Assembly (NCBI RefSeq): GCF_900113525.1
Contig: NZ_FOPP01000007.1
Span: 1 to 64,000 of the forward strand
Direction: 5' to 3'
DNA length: 64,000 bases
Source: Pedobacter insulae
GTDB taxonomy: Bacteria; Bacteroidota; Bacteroidia; Sphingobacteriales; Sphingobacteriaceae
The translations under genes were made by a program, and so were the position numbers. Under the pieces are notes generated by a model, which was given only the letters and a program-made list of their open reading frames with translations, did no database searches and was not told the DNA's origin. The stretch's first letter is position 1, and each line of letters opens with the position of its first letter. Positions 60,233 to 64,000 of the stretch are shown here, in pieces.

Positions 60233-63200
60233 AAAAGCTGATTGTCCTGAATTTTGCGGTTCTCCTAGTTCTTCTTTGCCCCGCACTTTTTGCTCAGGAG
60301 GTAAGAAAGAACATTTCCTTAAACAATAATTGGTTAAGTAGAGCAGACGACAAGGGACCTTGGGAAAAGGTAAATGTCCCGCATAATTGGGATCAATATG
60401 AAGGGTATCAGCGTAAATTGCATGGCAATAGACATGGTTATGCCTGGTACCGTAAAACATTTAAAACAAACGAACTAAAAACAGGTAAACGCTTTTTTTT
60501 ATATTTTGAAGGGGTAAGTTCTTATGCTACTATTTGGTTAAATAATAAAAAAGTAGGCTACCATGCAGGAGGGCGAACAACTTTTACAATTGACATAACT
60601 TCCGCTATCAAGTTAAATAACCAACAAAACGAATTAGCTGTTAAAGCAGATCATCCGGCAAATATTCAAGATTTACCCTGGGTTGATGGAGGTTGCTCAA
60701 CTGAACGGGGTTTTTCTGAAGGGTCTCAGCCAATGGGTATTTTCAGACCGGTGCATCTCTTGGTTACTAACGACGTAAAAATTGAGCCATTTGGTATTCA
60801 CATTTGGAATAACGATCAAGTTACTAAAAAGTCGGCCGAGTTAAATCTTAGTTCGAGAATCAAAAACTATACAACAACTGCCAAAAGTGTAACGGTTGTA
60901 AACCAAGTGCTCGATCAAAGTGGAAAAGTCATCAAAACTGTGAAAGAGGTAGCCAAAGTTTTACCTGGTAAAGAAGTAAAAGTAGAGCAGGTTACCGGAG
61001 CGCTAAAAAATGTGACATTATGGTCGGTTGATAACCCATACCTTTACAAGATTAAAACTTCCTTATGGGTAAATGAGGTGCTCAAAGACCAAATTATTAC
61101 GCCATACGGGATTCGGTGGATTAGCTGGCCCATTGGGGATACGAAAAACAGCAAACAATTTTTGTTAAATGGTAAGCCGGTTTTTATCAATGGCATTGCA
61201 GAATATGAGCACTTATTGGGGCAGAGTCATGCATTTAGTAAGGAGCAGATCAAATCGAGGGTGATGCAAATTAAAGCTGCTGGCTTCAATTCCTTTAGAG
61301 ACGCTCATCAGCCACATAATTTATTATATCAAACCTATTGGGATCAGTTAGGTATTTTAAGTTGGACGCAAATGGCCGCACATATCTGGTATGATACTCC
61401 CCAATTCAGAAAGAATTTTAAGGCATTGTTAACTGAATGGGTAATAGAACGTAGAAATAGTCCCTCGGTTGTGCTATGGGGTTTGGAAAACGAAAGCACC
61501 TTGCCGGAAGACTTTGCAAAAGAATGTACTGAATTAATTCGTCAGCTCGATCCAACTGCTTCCTCCCAGCGCAAAGTAACTACGTGTAACGGCGGGAAGG
61601 GTACCGATTGGGATGTGCCACAGAACTGGACGGGAACCTATGGTGGTAATCCGTTCACTTACGCAGAAGATCTGCAGAGACAGGTTTTGGTAGGGGAATA
61701 TGGTGCATGGCGTACGCTTGATTTGCATGAAGTTGATTCGCTGGGCAAAGGCTATACAGAGAATCATATGACCAGTTTAATGGAAACAAAAGTTCGTTTA
61801 GCAGAATCTGTTAAAGATAAAGTTGCCGGACATTATTTTTGGTTATATAGCTCACATGATAACCCGGGCAGGGTTCAGGGGGGTGAGGGTTTACGGGATT
61901 TAGACAGAATTGGGCCGGTTAACTATAAAGGAATGTTTACCCCATGGGAAGAACCAACCGATGTATTTTATATGTTTAGGGCTAATTATGCACCAAAACA
62001 AACACAACCCATGGTGTATATCGTATCGCATACCTGGCCAATGAGGTGGAACAAGCCAGGAATTAAAGATAGCATTGTAGTTTATTCAAATTGTGATGAA
62101 GTTGAACTTTTCAATGATGTCAACGGTCAATCGCTTGGAAAAAGAAGCCGAGATGCTATCGGTACGCACTTTCAATGGAATAAACCCAACATTCAATATA
62201 ATGTATTATATGCAGTTGGGTATGTAAATGGTAAGCCGGTAGCAAAGGATGAAATTGTGTTAAATAATCTGCCACAAGCCCCTCAATTCAATAAATTGTA
62301 TCAAGGCAACGTTAGTTCAGCAACAAAAGAAGGCTATCATTATTTATATCGAGTAAATTGTGGCGGACCAGCATATACAGATAAGAGCGGTCATAAATGG
62401 TTGGCCGATAAGCAACTTTCTGGAAAAGATCGTTTTGGCTCAACTTCGTGGACGAAAAATTTCCCAGGGGTACCATCATTTTTTGCTAGTCAGCGCCGAA
62501 CGTTTGACCCGATTAAAGGCACAACAGATTGGCCACTTTTTCAAAGCTTTAGATATGGCCGACAGCAATTGAAATATCATTTCCCATTAAAAGATGGAGA
62601 CTATCTAGTGGAGCTTTACTTTATCGAACCATGGCTGGGAACGGGTGGCGGGATGGATGCAACAGGGATGCGCTTATTTGATGTGGCTATTAACGATAAA
62701 TTGGTGTTGAACGATGTGGATATTTGGAAAGAAGTTGGTCATGATGCTTTGTTAAAGAAACTCATTAAAACAACAGTTAAAGGTGGTTTGTTGACTATTT
62801 CCTTCCCAGAAGTTAAAGTTGGCCAAGCAGTAATTTCTGCCATTGCAATTGCCAGTTTAAACAAACACCTCAAACCCGCATTAGAAAGTAAGTCCTTAAT
62901 AGAAAGTAAAGTCCTTAAAGCTTCGACATGGTTGGATGTGGGAAACCTTCAATACCAGCAGAGCGATATTCAGTTTACCGCTCTCCCATCAAATTTGTAT
63001 GGTGCCGAATGGATCCAGACTTCGTTAGAAAGCAATGCGGGCATTAATTTTAAAGTAACCGATTTAACGGATGTATTTATCGGTGTTAGCAGGCGATATC
63101 ACAAGGAAATTCCACAAGGTTTTGAAGACACTAAAACCACTATTAAGAATAGCCTAAACGAAGAATTTTCCGTATTGCGTAAGCGCTTTGAAAAGGACCA

Positions 63201-63669
63201 AAATGTGGTATTGCCTAATAACGTGGCTGCTGTTGCAGTGTTGGCGCCCACACAGCTCGAGCCGGCTTATGATTTAAAAGCTGTAACCACTTATAAGGCT
63301 ACGGATGCGGCTTTGAAGGGAAAGCATATCGTCAAGGAGGATTTGATGGGCAGACAGAGAGTTGTCTTTAAAGAGCAAACAGGAGATGTGCTGGAATGGT
63401 CTGTTACGGTGGGCGTAGCAGATACTTACTCTTTAACGTTAAAATTTCATAACCCCTTTCAAGATAACTTACAAGCAACGCTGGAACTTTTAAGCGCAGA
63501 TGGAACGCTGATGAAAACTGAGGAAGTTGTTTTAACACCAACCAAAGAAGGAAAGTGGAATTATTTTTCGACTAACTCTGGCTCCATGATCAATGCCGGA
63601 ACCTATAAAGTTAGGTTAACAGCTATCAATGCTAAGGGCTTATTTATTGATGCATTGGATGTTCAGTAA
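60229..63669 (+). CDS. GH2 glycosidase with malectin-like domain
   Basis: Exported 1146-residue GH2 enzyme (signal peptide about 1-22). It has a sugar-binding domain (about 25-180), an immunoglobulin-like domain (about 185-295) and a TIM barrel (about 300-600). The acid/base is E422 in WGLENES and the nucleophile E490 in VGEYGAW. A malectin-like domain (about 690-865, YRVNCGGPAYTD) and a C-terminal carbohydrate-binding-like beta domain (about 1025-1146) follow. GH2 covers beta-galactosidases, beta-glucuronidases, beta-mannosidases and others; the context of uronic-acid enzymes makes beta-glucuronidase or beta-galacturonidase attractive, but this is inference. Last hydrolase of the operon. Confidence 0.9.
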   Translation: MKKLIVLNFAVLLVLLCPALFAQEVRKNISLNNNWLSRADDKGPWEKVNVPHNWDQYEGYQRKLHGNRHGYAWYRKTFKTNELKTGKRFFLYFEGVSSYATIWLNNKKVGYHAGGRTTFTIDITSAIKLNNQQNELAVKADHPANIQDLPWVDGGCSTERGFSEGSQPMGIFRPVHLLVTNDVKIEPFGIHIWNNDQVTKKSAELNLSSRIKNYTTTAKSVTVVNQVLDQSGKVIKTVKEVAKVLPGKEVKVEQVTGALKNVTLWSVDNPYLYKIKTSLWVNEVLKDQIITPYGIRWISWPIGDTKNSKQFLLNGKPVFINGIAEYEHLLGQSHAFSKEQIKSRVMQIKAAGFNSFRDAHQPHNLLYQTYWDQLGILSWTQMAAHIWYDTPQFRKNFKALLTEWVIERRNSPSVVLWGLENESTLPEDFAKECTELIRQLDPTASSQRKVTTCNGGKGTDWDVPQNWTGTYGGNPFTYAEDLQRQVLVGEYGAWRTLDLHEVDSLGKGYTENHMTSLMETKVRLAESVKDKVAGHYFWLYSSHDNPGRVQGGEGLRDLDRIGPVNYKGMFTPWEEPTDVFYMFRANYAPKQTQPMVYIVSHTWPMRWNKPGIKDSIVVYSNCDEVELFNDVNGQSLGKRSRDAIGTHFQWNKPNIQYNVLYAVGYVNGKPVAKDEIVLNNLPQAPQFNKLYQGNVSSATKEGYHYLYRVNCGGPAYTDKSGHKWLADKQLSGKDRFGSTSWTKNFPGVPSFFASQRRTFDPIKGTTDWPLFQSFRYGRQQLKYHFPLKDGDYLVELYFIEPWLGTGGGMDATGMRLFDVAINDKLVLNDVDIWKEVGHDALLKKLIKTTVKGGLLTISFPEVKVGQAVISAIAIASLNKHLKPALESKSLIESKVLKASTWLDVGNLQYQQSDIQFTALPSNLYGAEWIQTSLESNAGINFKVTDLTDVFIGVSRRYHKEIPQGFEDTKTTIKNSLNEEFSVLRKRFEKDQNVVLPNNVAAVAVLAPTQLEPAYDLKAVTTYKATDAALKGKHIVKEDLMGRQRVVFKEQTGDVLEWSVTVGVADTYSLTLKFHNPFQDNLQATLELLSADGTLMKTEEVVLTPTKEGKWNYFSTNSGSMINAGTYKVRLTAINAKGLFIDALDVQ

Positions 63670-63767
63670 TAAGATAATATACTACAATACCTAGGCAAAA
63701 TCTAATATTAATATTATATATTCTGCATTGATATTTGTTTAATCCAATTATAAACGAGCAACCAAAA

Positions 63768-64000
63768 ATGAAGGGTCTTCCAATTCTTGATCTTGCGATT
63801 ATAGTCATTTACCTGATGGGAATGATTTTGGTTGGCGTGTATTTTTCCAGAAAAAATAAAAGCTCTGAGCAGTTTACCAAAGCAGCCGGACTCATCCCCG
63901 GATGGGCAATAGGTATGTCTATTTATGCCACCTTTTTAAGTAGCAATACATTTATAGGAGTGCCAGGAAAAGCATTCGGAGGTAACTGGAATGCGTTTGT
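63768..64000 (+). CDS. Sodium:solute symporter (partial, cut by window end)
   Basis: The first 77 codons of an SSS-family transporter are present: an N-terminal helix ILDLAIIVIYLMGMILVGVYFS, the loop SRKNKSSEQFTKAAGLIPGWAIGMSIYATFLSSNTFIGVPGKAFGGNW with the SSS-typical pattern near TM2-TM3. The frame is open to the window edge. It lies 98 bases after the GH2 stop on the same strand and probably imports a monosaccharide released by the operon enzymes, as SSS transporters do in many Bacteroidota sugar loci. Confidence 0.88.
   Translation, partial: MKGLPILDLAIIVIYLMGMILVGVYFSRKNKSSEQFTKAAGLIPGWAIGMSIYATFLSSNTFIGVPGKAFGGNWNAF

Noticed and set aside
1..64000. CRISPR arrays, tRNA and rRNA genes
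   Set aside because: No regularly spaced repeats of 25-40 bases and no cloverleaf or rRNA-like sequence were seen in the intergenic stretches; this was reading by eye only.

Overview
The window looks like a chromosomal segment of a Bacteroidota bacterium of the Sphingobacteriaceae, most likely Pedobacter or a close relative. This is inferred from AT-rich DNA, promoters of the TTG-N19-TAnnTTTG type, start codons without clear Shine-Dalgarno sequences, TonB-dependent receptors with an N-terminal carboxypeptidase-regulatory-like domain, LytS/LytTR signalling, a DUF3667 protein and a GntR regulator with a LacI-like effector domain. No rRNA, tRNA or CRISPR array was seen.

Layout. 1-1384: a complete-looking IS3-family element with orfA/orfB, an A6G frameshift site and imperfect terminal inverted repeats. 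1673-10136: a DUF1826-like protein, a LytTR response regulator with its histidine kinase, a TlpA-like thioredoxin, a cysteine-synthesis pair (serine acetyltransferase and CysM), a PAS-LuxR regulator, a DUF3667 membrane protein, a tiny lipoprotein-like ORF and an AraC regulator. 10204-17011: a serine hydrolase followed by a stress-flavoured group (PRC-barrel protein, stand-alone IF-3, MscS channel, fused OtsA-OtsB trehalose enzyme, small acidic protein). 16998-22794: a siderophore-type TonB receptor with a PepSY membrane protein, and a divergent FUSC transporter. 22802-27629: a GlxA-type regulator divergent from a four-gene SRPBCC/DoxX/SRPBCC/VOC operon, then two divergent exported TIM-barrel sugar isomerase-like proteins sharing a LacI-type palindrome. 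27712-30429: LigD. 30520-37371: a GbsR/MarR-like gene and a TetR-TolC-MFP-RND efflux operon that share a dyad operator. 37494-44764: SNF2 helicase, a small hypothetical protein, an outer-membrane receptor with a YtrA-like operator, and arginine decarboxylase.

44890-64000 is a carbohydrate region: a GntR/LacI-type regulator, a Nudix-related regulator with a destroyed Nudix box, a HAD phosphatase-like protein, a lipoprotein aldose epimerase, three genes of a non-phosphorylative L-fucose/L-rhamnose pathway (lactonase, FAH-family hydrolase, SDR dehydrogenase), and, divergently, a tightly coupled operon of five exported glycan-active proteins (a GH138-like candidate, an MGH1-like protein, GH28, GH95, GH2) ending in a sodium:solute symporter cut by the window end. 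No SusC/SusD pair is present in the window. The best candidate for something new is this operon. Its enzyme set (alpha-galacturonidase-like, GH28, GH95, GH2) beside deoxy-sugar catabolism suggests dismantling of a fucose/L-galactose-containing pectic side chain, possibly rhamnogalacturonan-II chain A. Two of its five enzymes have no activity I can assign with confidence.
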